Shown here one piece after another: positions 25,004 to 37,766 of a DNA stretch of 64,000 nt; position 1 is the first letter of the stretch; every line of letters begins with the position of its first letter. The notes under the pieces were generated by a model. It had not been told where the DNA came from. It ran no database searches and saw only the letters and a program-made list of their open reading frames with translations. The stretch lies in assembly GCF_000189635.1 (NCBI RefSeq), contig NW_002476418.1:992001-1056000 (forward strand). The letters run 5' to 3'. The translations under genes and the position numbers were made by a program. Source of the stretch: Tetrahymena thermophila SB210. Its lineage: Eukaryota > Ciliophora > Oligohymenophorea > Hymenostomatida > Tetrahymenidae.

Positions 25004-26041
25004 TCAAGCAGTGACAATTAATGTATCAAGTAAAACACCACAAGTGTTACCAGCAGCTAATCTCATATAGCCATCTTCACCCCAAGAAGTACTCCAAGAG
25101 TTTCTAATAATCCAGTTACCATCTGTATCATAACCAACAGCAATGACAGCATGGTTAAGTTGTTGCTCAGTAGTTTCTCCACAGTTATCAAAAATACCAC
25201 TTTCGTAAGAACTCCAGTTTGAAGCATCAACTGAAACGGTAACAGGTGAGAAATTCAAACCACTCTTTAAGTCATCAGCAGTTTGTTGGAGTTTTTTGTA
25301 AGATTTAGGGTAGAAACCATCAGATGTAGGATCAGTAATTTAGCAATCACCACCAACTGCAGTGTAAGGGTATTAGTCTTCAGTTACAATACCAAACTTG
25401 ATAGCATATTCAACACCATCTGATTAGAAACCACCATTGCAACCGTCAGAATTGAAACCAGCTTGGTGAACACAGTCAACAAGTTATTATTCAGAGAAGC
25501 TCTTGAGTACTCCATTAGTAATAGCATTGAAAGATTCCATGACACCAGCAGCACCAAAAGTCCAGCAAGAACCACATTAACCTTAGTCCTTAACAGGGTT
25601 TAAAACATTATTGACGTTTCTCCAGTCAATAGAAGCAGCAATTGTAGAGTTAGTATTATTTTAGTTGTTGTTATCATTAGTATTACTGTTATCTTCCCCA
25701 TCAGTATCTTGTAACAATCTTTAACCTCTAGTTCCGAGTTTCTTATTAAGAATTATATGCTTGAATTCTTCATGAGTGAAATCAGAAAATTTGTTCAAAC
25801 CAATGGTATAAGTAGCATTACCATTTTAATTGTGTTGGTTGACCTTTGCAAGATTTTCGAAAAAGATTAACTATCTGAAAAGTTATTCATGTTCATTCAA
25901 GTAGACTCTTTAATGAGTGTTTCTCCATTTGTTATAGGTAAGTAAGTCCTTAACTGAAACATCGGGCTTCTTAGGAGAGCACATGACAGTAGGAATAGCT
26001 ACAGCCAAAACCAATAAGCAGACAATTAGCAATTTTTACAT
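25004..26041 (-). CDS. papain-family cysteine protease B (cathepsin L-like)
   Basis: Intronless, 345 residues from ATG 26039-26041 to TGA 25004-25006. A signal peptide with hydrophobic core LLIVCLLVLAVAIPTV ends near MCS. The I29 propeptide keeps EHEQLFRQLIFFENL and LNKFSDFTHEEF. The pro/mature linker is short and N-rich. The mature enzyme has [19 protein letters not shown] with nucleophile Cys159, [21 protein letters not shown] with the catalytic His, and [11 protein letters not shown] with the catalytic Asn. The C-terminus is [14 protein letters not shown]. It is most like gene A across both propeptide and mature parts and should be an active endopeptidase. Confidence 0.95.
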
Positions 26042-29000
26042 TTATTGAATATTTTTTTAGTTTTATTTTTATTTTTTAATAATTATTTAAAATATTAGCA
26101 TAAAATACTTTGGTTTTTAAAGACAATTTAATTAATAATAGACAAAAATTTATTTTTAATAACATGTAAAAATTTATATAAAAAGTAAGAAAATTTTAAA
26201 TAATTTTCAGAGAATTTAAGATTAAAAACAATGGAAAAATAAATTTAAATTTTACTCTGCTTCAAATAAAATATTTTTTTAAAATACAAAGTGAATTTGA
26301 CTTTTTTTGTTTGTCTTACAAATTCTGATAACACAAGATTTATAATTAATTGTTCATTAACTTTTTATTTTTAGAGACTTTTGATAATTAATTCAACATT
26401 AAATAAAAATGTCTCTTTTTGTATTTTTATCTTTAAATAATTATTGCCAACTCTGAAAAATAATAAAAACATATTTCTTGAAAAAAATAATTTTCGCAAA
26501 AACCCAAAAAAAGCAATATTTTTGATATAATTAAACTCTTTCATTTTTAACTAATCTAAAAATATAATTAATTGAATTGAAATTGGAAATTGCGTTACAA
26601 ATAAAAGATAATTAAAATAAAACATATGGTTGAAATTTTCTTTTTTAAGAATAAATATTAATCATTAATTTTCATCTAATGATATTTAAAGATAAAAGAT
26701 TACACAAAATATTTATTTAATATCTTATTAATTAATATGATTAGATCCATCTATAATGAAGTGTTTTATTTTTAACTATAAAATATATTATTGTGGCAAT
26801 CATAAAAATATTTATAAAGTTAAAGAAAAAATATTTGCATATTTAGATTTTCTAAAATATTTTAGCTCAAAAATAATCACTTAGTAGGATTTTTATAGAT
26901 AATTATTAATACAAATTCAAATTTGAAAAATAAATCAATTTACATTAAAATATAAATAAATAAAGTGTAATCAAGCACTTTAGATATTCTTAAACAAAGA
27001 AAAATATTTAAACAATATTTAATTCACCAACAAGTATTTTTAAAAATTCTAATTTAACTTAATTACTAAATAAATTTAGTGCCTTAGAAAATTTCACTGA
27101 GCTACATCTTGCATTATTAAGTAAGGGTTAAGAATATCTTATTATTTTAAACTAAAAAATATAATTTAATAGCAAGATATAAAAAGGATATTTGATAAAA
27201 GTAACAAAAAAACAACTGAAATAATTTTTATTATAGAAAAAAGAGATAAAATAATGATTTAAATTATTTCTTGCAAGTATAAAAATGTCTTTTTTCTTTC
27301 TTGTTGCTTAAAATCTTTAAAGAGTATGCATTCAGACTTCACTACTGATATAAATATTTTTTATGTGATATTTGATATACCTTTAATAAATGTGAGGATA
27401 AAAAATAAATAAATACTATCCTTTCTCTATCTAATTGATATTGTCCTAAAAGAATATTAATTATAAGTCATAATTACAAACTAATATATAATATTAATCT
27501 ATTTTGATTTCAAATTTTAGCCAAATAAACTTAATTAAAAAAATCCACACAATACTTTCTTAAGTTTTAATCATGAAAATTTTGTATATAATTCTCAAAT
27601 ACTTTCTTCTTTGGACTTGAGTGATACTTACTTTTTTAAAATCATATTTTTGATCTAAGATTACAAAATATAATAATTAATTTATAGTTATAAGATAGAT
27701 AGATAAATTTATGTAAGTGATTTAAAATAAAATTGAGATAGAATTTTAAGTTTGTAAATAGTCATTCTTTTTTCATAAAAAACATAAATTTAAAAAAGTC
27801 AATTAAAGATTTAATCAGAAATTAAAATTTTGATTTTTAATTAATTCATTCATGAATATAAAATTAGTAAAATAAATAATATTTTTCCAACTGTGTTTCT
27901 AGTAAGATTCTATTAATTTAATTCACTTTGAATAAAAATCTATCTTCAACTCAAATAGAAAAATTTATTTTAAATTGAAATAATACAAACCTTTCCAAGA
28001 GTGTTTCCAAACATATTACTTGCCATGAAACAATTACTTTATGGAGAATACTATTAATCAATTATAAATACATTTTAATTAAGAGAAAAATTAACAAAAA
28101 AACAATAATAATACATTCTACTCTATCTTACTAAAATATTTATGAATTTATCAAAAACAAAAAAAAAATAATTTGATAAGTTAAGAAATAACAATTTTAT
28201 TTATTCAAATCATTAAATTATAATGGATTAACATATACAAACACATAAGATTGATTTAGAAAGAGATTTTTTTTGAGAATAGATTATATAAGTCTTACTA
28301 TATATTTTAAATAAAATTAACTTATAAAAAATAAATATCTTTTATTATTTTTTAATGTAAATATGTAATTTTAAAAATAATTTTAGCTATGTGGTTAAAT
28401 TAAAATCAGTATCATTGAATTTTTAAAATTGAAAACAGATTTTGGTCAAAATTTTACTAGTGGACTTAAGGTATTTTATTATTAAATTTATTTTCATAAA
28501 AATATGAAGGAAGGTAGATAAAAATATTAAAATCAAATAAAGTTTTTAGATTTTTATTTAAAAAAATAGATTATTTACTTAAAATATTAATTTTTTTGTT
28601 TATTTGTTTTCTCAATCAAGTTTTTAAGAAAGAAAAACTTCTTTGTATTTTTATCTTTATTTATTTAAATAATAGATGCTTTTACTTGTATTTAAAAATC
28701 TACTTACTTATTTGTTCTCTCAATCAATTTATTTATTTAAAATAATAGATGGTTTTATTCGTATTTATAATGTCTACTTGCTTATTTGTTCTGTCAATCA
28801 ATTTAGTCTACTTGCTTATTTATTCTTTCAATCAATTTATACAAAGGAAAAATACTTCGTATATCTATGTTAAATTACTAAATATGAAGTTTTTAGAATT
28901 GAAGAAGGATATTTTATTTTTTAATTATTTTTTTATTGATTAATAAAAAGAGTTTTTTATTTTACTAAAACTAAGTCAAAAATAAACTTAAAATATAAAT

Positions 29001-29230
29001 AATTATCTGAAGTAGATAATTTTTAAAAGATAAAATAAACTTCAAAAATATTTTATTTAAAGTTTATGAGTTCTTATTACTAACTCGCTATCAATCTAGA
29101 TATTGAATTTGAGTAAAATATAATTGGATATATATAAATATATTTATTTTTTTTTCAAAATATTTGTGATTAATTACTAATTATTGCATTTTTTATTTAT
29201 TTTAAATATTATATTTATAACATATTTAAG
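26042..29230. other. long AT-rich spacer
   Basis: About 3.2 kb with no recognised gene. It contains a locally repeated sequence at about 28590-28830 (phrases TTACTTATTTGTTCTCTCAA and TCTTTCAATCAATTTAT recur two to three times), giving small open stretches that I regard as chance. The start exon of the downstream LRR gene should be in the last few hundred bases but was not identified. Confidence 0.45.
28590..28860. repeat. short degenerate tandem repeat
   Basis: Two to four diverged copies of a unit of roughly 60-75 nt, each with TATTTGTT followed by CTC or CTG and TCAATCAATTTA, occur near 28600, 28700, 28780 and 28830. This is simple local duplication and no function is evident. Confidence 0.5.
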
Positions 29231-32200
29231 TGATCTTTATGATCAATAAGACTTATCTAAATTATCAACTGCTCTTTCTAGCCGCATAAATCTTAGAAAG
29301 TTAAAATTGATGTTTTCGTAAAATTTAATCAAAATTATATTGAAAATATCTTAATTTTACTTATTAAAATACATTTTTATTTACTTTTTAAAATTTATTT
29401 TAAAGTAACTTCGATTTTACTGAAAAAGAAGAGGTATTTAGATTAGATCCTAGTCTTACTTATTATTAAAATCTAGGATCTTTAGAAAATAATCTAATAG
29501 AGTAAATATTTTTCTTTCTTATTTTTAATTAATAATAAAGATCATATTTATTTGAATAAATATATAATAATCTGTAAATTTAAATAACTAAATATCAAAT
29601 GAAAAAAAAAATTCTATCAAAGCAATTTCAAAAGTTTGAAGGGATGGATAATTCATATAATTTTGAAGTGAATGAAATTAAATATAGGCATATATATAAA
29701 TTAAAATTTTTTTATTTAAAAAAAATTAAAGTGAAGTGTGTGTTTTAATAAAAATAAATGTGAATTTAATTTCTTATTTATTAAAACAAATTTATTAATT
29801 TACTTTTAAAAAATTTTGATCAAAAATATTTATCAATATATAATCATAGGATATTTATCATTTGATGAATGATTTATTCAAATTCTCTAATAAAATATTT
29901 TAGTCTTATATTATAAAATATAAAAATTATTATTTAAATTATTCTAAAAACATATTTATTTAAAACAACTAATAGTATAGGTAGTTAGTATGTATCAAAT
30001 ATTATCTTGGGCTTAGAAAAATGTGTAAACCTTAAGAATTTGACAATTTTCTTAAGGTAATTTTAAGCTTTGAGTTTTTTAATTAAAAACTTTGCTAGAT
30101 ATATTTATACTTTTTTTAATGAAATAGTTTTAAATATTAGGAAATATCTTTAATATTCTTTACCTTTTTGAATTAATAAATTTCTTTTAAAATATGCAAA
30201 TAAAATATTAATCAATCTTTTTTATCGAAGTGCTCATCACTTAAAAAAAAAAGCTAATCTTGAAACTTAGGAATTAGATTTAGAGTAAGATTATTGTTAT
30301 TTATTTATTTATTTATCTTATATTTTCTTTATATTATATTATTTACTTTTAATTATTAGTGTAAAATATTTTTTAAATTAAATCAATTTTTTTAGGTAAA
30401 ATAATATCGGAGATAACGGAATTGATCACTTAAGATAATATTTATCAAGATGCAGCAAGCTTAGAAATAGCATACTAAATATACAGTAATTAGATCATTC
30501 ATCTAAAAAATATATTATTTAAATACTTTGACTATTTTTTTTCAACTTTTTTAATTTTTTAAGTAAACTTTTCATCAATATTTTCGAATGAAAAAAATAA
30601 CAATATTATTCGCTAAAAGATTAGATTATAAAAGCTCATCAGCCTTATTTTCTAATTTGTAATATCTTAAAAATCTCCAAACTTTGAAACTCGTGTTGAA
30701 GTAATCCTTTTTATTTGAAAATTATTTTTTCAGTTTAAATAAGAAAATATAAACTGAATTTGGTTAGTTATAAAATTAATTTTTAGATTTTAATTCATAT
30801 TAACTTTTTCTCAAAGTTATTTTAATTAAATTATTTTATTTAAAGTTGTTAAGATTCAAATACATAGTAAATAGGTTAAAGTTTATAAAGCCTTACAAAT
30901 TTATCAAATTTTGAGCTCGAATTTAAGTAATTTTATTATGATTTTGACTTATAGAGTTGTTAATATTTAATTTTTGATTCATGGCAATGATTTTAATTCT
31001 AAGTTAAATTTTATTTTTACAATTACTTATTATAAACATTTATAAGTTCTAATAGATTTGATCAGCAAAAAACTCTAGGAATTTGCTCAATATTAGAAAA
31101 CTGTAAGAATTTATCATCTTTAAAACTTAAACTGAAGTAAAAAAACATAGTTTTTAAGAATTATATAAAATCGGTATAATGTTTATAAAAATAAATTTAA
31201 TTATAAAAAGTAACAATGAAATTACAGATGATATGTTATCTTAAATGTGTTAGTCTTTATCTTCCTGCAAAAATAATAATCTTTAAATTTTAGTTTTAGA
31301 CTTCAGGTAATACTATTTTTTTATAATATTAAATAAAATATTACTAAGTAAAGTTTAAATTTTTTGATTTGACTAATTAGACATTTGTAAAAAGAAAAAA
31401 AAATGTTCCATTTCAAATACTAAAATATTTATTTCATAAAAATTAACTTAAACTGAAGTAAAAAAACATATTTTTTAAGAATTATATAAAATTAGTACAA
31501 TGTTTATAAAAATAAATTAAATTATAAAAAGTAACAATCAAATTACAGATGACATGCTATCTTAAATGTGTTACTCTTTTTCTTCCTGCAAAAATCTTTC
31601 GCATTTAGAACTAATTTTAAAGTAAAAATATTTTTTTTAAATTTGGAACTTTATTAAATTGAATAATAATAAAATTTTTTTAACTTTAAAAATTATATTT
31701 TTATACAGGAATAATTATTTATAGTGTATTTGTGGTATCTGTAGTCCTTTGTTGGTCTTGAACAATCTTTAAATTTTAGTTTTAGACTTCAGGTAATAGT
31801 ATTTTTTTATAATATTAAATAAAATGTTACTAACTAAGTAAAGTCTAAATTTTTTGATTTGACTTATTAGACGACATTTGTAAATAAAAAAACATATGAT
31901 CCATTAAAAATATTAAAATATTATTTTCATAAAAATTAATTTTACTAAAAGTAAAAACATTATCAAAGGATTAACTGTATCTGAATTAGGCTCTGCTTTA
32001 TCAAAGTGCTTTAACCTTATATCTTTAGAATTTTGGCTTGAGTAAACTTAATTTTATATTTATTTATATTACTTTTTTTGAATTAAAAATTGTTTAAATA
32101 GATTATTTAATCCTTAAATTACATGAATTGCATTTTATTTATGATGTAATTTTACATTTAAATAATTATTTATTTTTAAAAATAGCGATGTAACAATATT

Positions 32201-32512
32201 TGTATTTGCCAAATATTTGCCAAACATAATAAATTTAAGAAATCTAAAGCTTCATCTAGAGTAAATATATTACTTAAAATAATTAGAAAGTTTTTGATTC
32301 AAGCGATATTAATTATACTTCTTTTTTTAATAAATTATATATATTTAGATTTTTATATTTTATATTAAGTTAAACTCTTTAGCTAATTAATTTTTAAATA
32401 ATTAAAATAAAAACATAGACATAATTCTGTTTCTGAAGATTAAGAAAAATAGTTATCTATTTTTGTTCTAAAATTGAAGAAATTAGTTTAAAAACAAATT
32501 TCCATATTTTGA
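29231..32512 (+). CDS. LRR protein, one symmetric exon per repeat (5' end not found)
   Basis: Fourteen exons were found: 29231-29317, 29406-29501, 29976-30056, 30231-30284, 30396-30485, 30620-30700, 30846-30926, 31047-31136, 31211-31306, 31532-31621, 31709-31792, 31952-32041, 32186-32260 and 32419-32512, the last ending in TGA. Every internal exon length is a multiple of three, and each starts and ends in phase 2. Each encodes one RI-like LRR such as NNIGDNGIDHLRQYLSRCSK or a unit ending NLQTLKLVLK or NLISLEFWLE. Donors are GTAA-like and acceptors AAAG or TAG. That gives about 396 residues; an upstream exon with the ATG must exist because the first exon found is entered in phase 2. The last exon ends SIFVLKLKKLVQKQISIF. 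The LRR type resembles the intronless gene at 4931. The function and partner are unknown. Confidence 0.75.
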
Positions 32513-33131
32513 AAATGAGTGCTTTTTTATAATAGAATTTGAAATTGCTTTTTTCTAAAATTAATTAAGTTTTTCTGAAAAACTAAAGGATAATCTTCAT
32601 AATTATAAACTTTGATTTTTAATTGAAAACAATAGTATAAAGAATTTATTGAATAAAATATTAAAATAAATGTTAAATTAACTATTCTTTTTATTCATTT
32701 TATTTTTAATCAAGCTAAAAAATTTTATTTAAATTTCTCACAAATTTTATTATTTTCTTATGTTTAATTTCATTTTAAATTGAAGAATATACTGTAAATT
32801 CTCAAAAAAAAGACACATATTAAGTAAGAATCAATTTTTAAAATTTTATTTAAAAGCAAATAAATTTTCTGAAATTCGAGAAAAAATATCCTGAGAATTA
32901 AAGGTGGTTTACGGTAATAAAAAATAAAATAGAGAAATTTGAATTCAAATTATCTGTATTCTCTTAATTAAAATAGAAAAATCTGATATAGAAAAGTTTT
33001 TAATATATTTTAAAAGTATTTACACAATTATTTTCTAAAAATCGTCAAATAAAAACTAACAAATTTCTAAGAATCATTAATATTAATTATTAAAATAATT
33101 TTTAAATATTTTTTAATAAATTAAAGTATAA
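32513..33131. other. intergenic
   Basis: AT-rich spacer between the 3' end of the LRR gene and the arrestin-fold gene on the same strand. The first part (to about 32800) is also found after the second LRR gene (37142-37440), so the duplicated unit includes the 3' flank. Confidence 0.6.
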
Positions 33132-34523
33132 ATGGGTTAAATTCTTCCTAACGATAAAAGGAGATAAGTCAAAGGAGGTATTTAAATTTAATTGAATAAA
33201 CTATCTTTTGTGAGCAATGAAGTTATTTAAGGCTTGCTTTATATTAATATTGAGGAGCCTTTTTAAGGGCGCTTTCTTTAAATCAATCTTTAAGGCTATG
33301 AAGATGTTCATTACACATATACCTAAGGGAGCGATGAAAGTGAAAGAATCATTTATGCAAAAGCTATGAATAGTTTTTTAAATTATAGTATGCCTATTTA
33401 TGATTTCTCTTAAGGGACTGCTAATTAAGCCTTTGTAATACAACCTTGCTAGTTATTAATACCATTTTAGCTTGTGATCGCATAGTAATTACCTTCTTCA
33501 ATCTAATATTTTGAAAATGAACATAATAAATGCAGTCTGAAATATTTATTAACTGCTTAAATTCTCTCCACAGAACCTAATGTAAAGCCAATTAGTGGAA
33601 GCTAAGAGATATTTATAGGTTAAATAAGATTAATTTAAAATTTACCTAATTTCACTAATTCAAAATAGTCACCTACTATTTGCTGCTGCTTTAAATCAGG
33701 TGAAATAAATTATAGTATGTCTTTGAACAGCAGATGCTTTATCCCTAACGAGATTATAAACATAAAAATCAATGCAGATCTTGGTTAAAATGGAAATAAA
33801 GTAAAAAATTTCAGTATCAAGATAATTGGTTTGCTTGAGATGAAGGCATGTCGTCGTTATAGAGACTAAGTAGTTACCTAATTTGAAAAAAGCACTACAT
33901 TTAAAATAAATAGCAAGCAGGTTTCTTAAGAAATCTAATTACAAATACCTAGTAATGTTTTATTAAGTTCTTAAGGTTAACTAATTTAAATGAACTATTA
34001 CTTATAAATTATACCTGATGTTAATTCTTGTTGCTGTGTAACAAATGAATCTCCTCATGAAATGCTAATTTATATAAATCCTAATTCAAACGAGCTTTAG
34101 CCATTTAAAGGCCTACAATAATAGTTACCCTATCCTATCCCTTAAAATTGGCATCCAATTTAATTGCAATAAGCTTAGTTTAATCCTATGCAATTCAATC
34201 AAATATAATAGTTACACTTGTAAAATGTAGCTTATGAATAAAAATTATTTGATAATTACATAGCTATAGAACCAGCAAAAAGGAAAGTTGACTATTAACA
34301 AGAAATGTGCAATATTTAACATCAAAATATAAATGAACTGCAAAAAAATTACTAATAACCTGCTTTTTGTTGCCAAAGCTAAATCTAATTTAATGTTGGT
34401 TCTGGTTAGCAATAAAAAATTTACCCAACTTAAAATTAAAACTAGTAAAATAATTAGTTCTTAGGATAAGATAGTCTTCTAAGCCAACCTGTAATGAAAG
34501 ATCAAAATAAAACTTATCTTTGA
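33132..34523 (+). CDS. arrestin-fold (arrestin-domain-containing) protein
   Basis: Intronless, 463 residues from ATG 33132 to TGA 34521-34523. The first half has the N-terminal arrestin sandwich pattern: LNKLSFVSNEVIQGLLYINI, an edge strand, then FLQINLQGYEDVHYTY, with PIYDFSQGTANQAFVIQPCQ and QLLIPFQLVIAQQLPSSIQY later. The second half has the arrestin C-domain pattern: YSMSLNSRCFIPNEIINIKI, followed by KVKNFSIKIIGLLEMKACRR and a strand ending LQIIPDVNSCCCVT. The last 120 residues are Q/N-rich and probably disordered. Alpha-arrestins act as adaptors in receptor or transporter ubiquitination and endocytosis. I saw no clear PPxY motif. Two Cys triplets are visible (ICCCF, SCCCV). It sits between the two duplicated LRR genes but is not itself duplicated here. 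Confidence 0.82.
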
Positions 34524-35580
34524 TCATAGTTTGTTTGTAAATCAAAAATAAAGGTTCATTCATATATTGAAATCAAAATTAATTTTATTTTGTTAAATCA
34601 CAATTTTAAAAATTTTTCTAGTAAAAAAATATTTGTTTAAAATAAAATAAAATAATAAAAAAATCATATCATGATTTATTTCACTTTTTATCGTCTATTT
34701 TAAATTTAACTTATAATACAAAACTTTAAATTCATGTTTATAATTTTTAATTCTCATAAGTCTAAATTTTTTTTAGAGAAGATAACAGAGAAAAAAATCT
34801 AAAAATTTATTGCAATTATCAATTTATGAAAATATATCTGAATTTAAAATTATTTTTTTAATTTATTTCAGTAAATTCTTTTATTCAAAATTGATTTCTA
34901 ATTTAGACATGGGTTTTTCTCTAGAAGTTTCTATTAAAAAGAGTATTGCTTGTATCTTATTTTTAAGTTTCTTTTTTGGAAAATTTTGTAAATTTTATAA
35001 AAATAAATATTCAGGAAAATCTGCCTAAATTAGGAATTGAAGAGATTCATTTAATTTATTGCCCAACATTACATTATTTACCAAATCTAAACTTTACTAA
35101 TAAGATATGCAAAACATATATTTATTCTAATTTTACCTACAATAAATTCTAATAATTAAGGGTCAAATATATTAAGGGAGATAATTTTTTTAAGAATATT
35201 TTATCATAAACACTGATATTTTTTAAAATTTGTACTCTATTTAAAGAAAGAATAAGTAATTAATAATTTTTTCAATATTTATTAATATTATGATAATCTG
35301 ACTGCTTCAAATTGTATTCACTGCTTAAAATAGGTTATTTCATTTAAAAAAGATTGAGAATTTTGTTACTAATAATCAAAGAAATTTGTTTTGGCAATAT
35401 GCATGAAAATTATATATAGCAATATTTTTTTTTAATAACTTGACAACTTTGAATCTTAACTTAAAGTGATCTTTTATTATTTAAATATTTTGACTATTTT
35501 TTTCAACTTTTTTAATACCTTAGACATACTATTAATCAATATTTTCAAATGAAAAAACTAACCATATTATTTGCTAAAAG
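34524..35580. other. intergenic, with decayed LRR-like pieces
   Basis: AT-rich spacer. At about 35000-35100 a plus-strand frame reads an LRR-like phrase (LPKLGIEEIHLIYCPTL then HYLPNLNF). At 35440-35467 there is an exon-like end NLTTLNLNLK followed by GTGATC. The latter has a T9 tract upstream and no in-phase acceptor. These look like degraded 5' exons of the second LRR gene. Confidence 0.45.
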
Positions 35581-37141
35581 ATTAGATTATGAAAGCTCGT
35601 CGATCTTATTTTCAGATTTGTAATATCTTAAAAATCTTCAAGCTTTGAAACTTGTGTGTTGTAGTAATTCATTTTATTTGCAAATGTATTTTTATCAGCT
35701 TAAACAACAAAATTAAAGCTGAATTTGGTTAATAAAAAAAATTATTTTTAGGATTTTATTCAAACTAACTTTTTCTCAAAGTTATTTTAATTAAATTATT
35801 TTATTTAAAGTTGTAAAGATTGCAATACATCGAAAATAGCTTAAAGCTTATCAAGTCTTACAAATTTATCAACTTTTGAGCTTCAATTAGTGTAATTTTA
35901 TTATAATTTTAACTAAAAGAGTTGTTAATATTTGATTCATCAAAAAAATGTTATGATAATTTTAATTCTAAGTTAAATTATTATTATTACAATTATTTTT
36001 TATAAACATTTATAAGTTTGAATAGCTTTGACTAACAGAAAACTTTAGGAATTTGCTCTGTATTAGAAAACTGCAAGAATTTATCAACTTTAAAACTTTA
36101 ACTGAAGTAATAAAACATAGTTTTTAAGAATCAAAAAAAATTGGTAGAGTGCTAATAAAAATAAATTAAATTAAAAAAAGTGACAACGAAATTACAGATG
36201 ATATTTTATCTTAAATGTGTTAGTCTTTGTCTTCCTGCAAGCATATTTTACATTTAGAACTATATTTAGAGTAAAAATATTTTTTTTTAAATTTGGAACT
36301 TGATTAAGCTTAATAACAAAAATTTTTTAACTTTTATTTAACAAATTATATTTTTATATAGGAATAATTATTTGTAGTGTATTTCTAGTATCTGTAATCC
36401 TTTGTTGGTCTTGAATAATCTTTAAATTTTAGTTTTAGACTTCGGGTAATAGTATTTTTTTCTAATGTTAAATAAAATGTTACTAACTAAGTAAAAAGTC
36501 TGAATTGATTGATTTGACTTATAGACATTTTTAAACAAAAAAAAAACATATTCTCCATTTAAAATTTTATTTTATTAATAATTAATTTTACTAAAAGTTG
36601 TAACAGTATCAGTGAATAATCTGTAACTGAATTAGGCTCTGCTTTATCAAAGTGCTTTAACCTTATTTCTTTAGAATTTTGGCTTAAGTAAACTTAATTT
36701 TATATTTATTAATATTACTTTTTTTGGATTTTAAATTTTATAAATAGACTATTAAGTCTTTAAAATATATGAATTGTATTTTATTTATCATATAATGTTG
36801 CTTTTAAATAATTGTTTATTTTTAAAAATAGCGATGTAACAATATTTGCGTTTGCCAGATATTTGCCAAACATGATTAATTTAAGAAATCTGAAGCTTCA
36901 TCTAGGGTAAATATATAATTTAAAATAATTAGAATTTTTTGATTGAAGATTGATTATACTTCTTCTTTTTTTAATTTAGATTTTAATATTTTATATTAAA
37001 TTAAATTCTTTTAAATTAATTTTTAAATAATTAAAATAAAAACATAGACATGATTCTGTTTCTGAAGATTAATAAAAATAGTTATCAATTTTTGTTCTAA
37101 AATTGAAGAAATTAGTATAAAAACAAATTACCATATATTGA
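35581..37141 (+). CDS. second LRR gene or gene remnant, tandem duplicate of the one at 29231
   Basis: Exons matching the 3' half of the first LRR gene: 35581-35655 or 35663, 35811-35891, 36017-36106, 36181-36270, 36362-36445, 36598-36687, 36832-36906 and 37048-37141 (TGA at 37139-37141). All but the first have the same lengths and the same phase-2 boundaries as their counterparts. The introns are also alignable. Sequences such as SALSKCFNLISLEFWL and RNLKLHL are almost shared with the first copy, and the last exon ends SIFVLKLKKLVQKQITIY. The first exon carries two extra bases before its donor compared with the first copy, so it is out of phase unless an upstream GT (35656) is used. The upstream exons are not intact. 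It may be a truncated gene, a pseudogene, or a gene whose start I cannot see. Confidence 0.6.
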
Positions 37142-37715
37142 AAATCTGTGTTTATTTATTTAATAATAGAATTTGACTTTGATTTATACTAAAATTAATT
37201 AAGCTTTTATGAAAAACTGAGGATAATATTCTTAATTATAAACTTGGATATTTAATTGAAAACAACAGTATAAAGAATTTATTGAATAAAATAGTAAAAT
37301 AAATGTTCAATATATTACTCTTTTTATTTAAAGCGTTTTTTATTTAATCAAACTAAAAAATTAATTTTAATTTCTCACAAATTTTATTATTTTCTTTTGT
37401 TTAATTTCATTTTAAATTGATGAAAATACTATAAATTATGATATAAATAAAGAAAGACACATTTTAATAAAGAATCAAAGATAAAAATTTTATAAATTTT
37501 AATAAAGACAAAAAATAAGAAAGGGGAGAAGGGACCTTAGTTAATGAGAATTTACAATATTTTTAATTCTACTTTTAAAAGAAAAATATTTGCTTCTGTA
37601 GAAAAAAAACATAGGAAATTTATAAAAAAATATTAAAATTTAGAGTTGATAATAAAATATTATTTTTATATTTTAAAAATATTAAAATTTAACAATAAAA
37701 TTTTAGCAGACAACG

Positions 37716-37766
<51 letters not shown>

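Noticed and set aside
30231..30284. Apparent frameshift at an A10 run in the first LRR gene
   Set aside because: Using the acceptor CGAAG at 30226-30230 puts the exon in phase 2 and gives a continuous frame through the run, so no frameshift is needed.
31945..31975. Apparent loss of a splice acceptor (TATCAA instead of TATCAG) in the first LRR gene
   Set aside because: The AAAAG acceptor at 31947-31951 gives the correct phase in both gene copies.
34810..35028. Plus-strand open frame with ATG of about 72 codons
   Set aside because: Low-complexity F/I/K/S composition, no homologous counterpart after the other LRR gene, and no splice or family signal.
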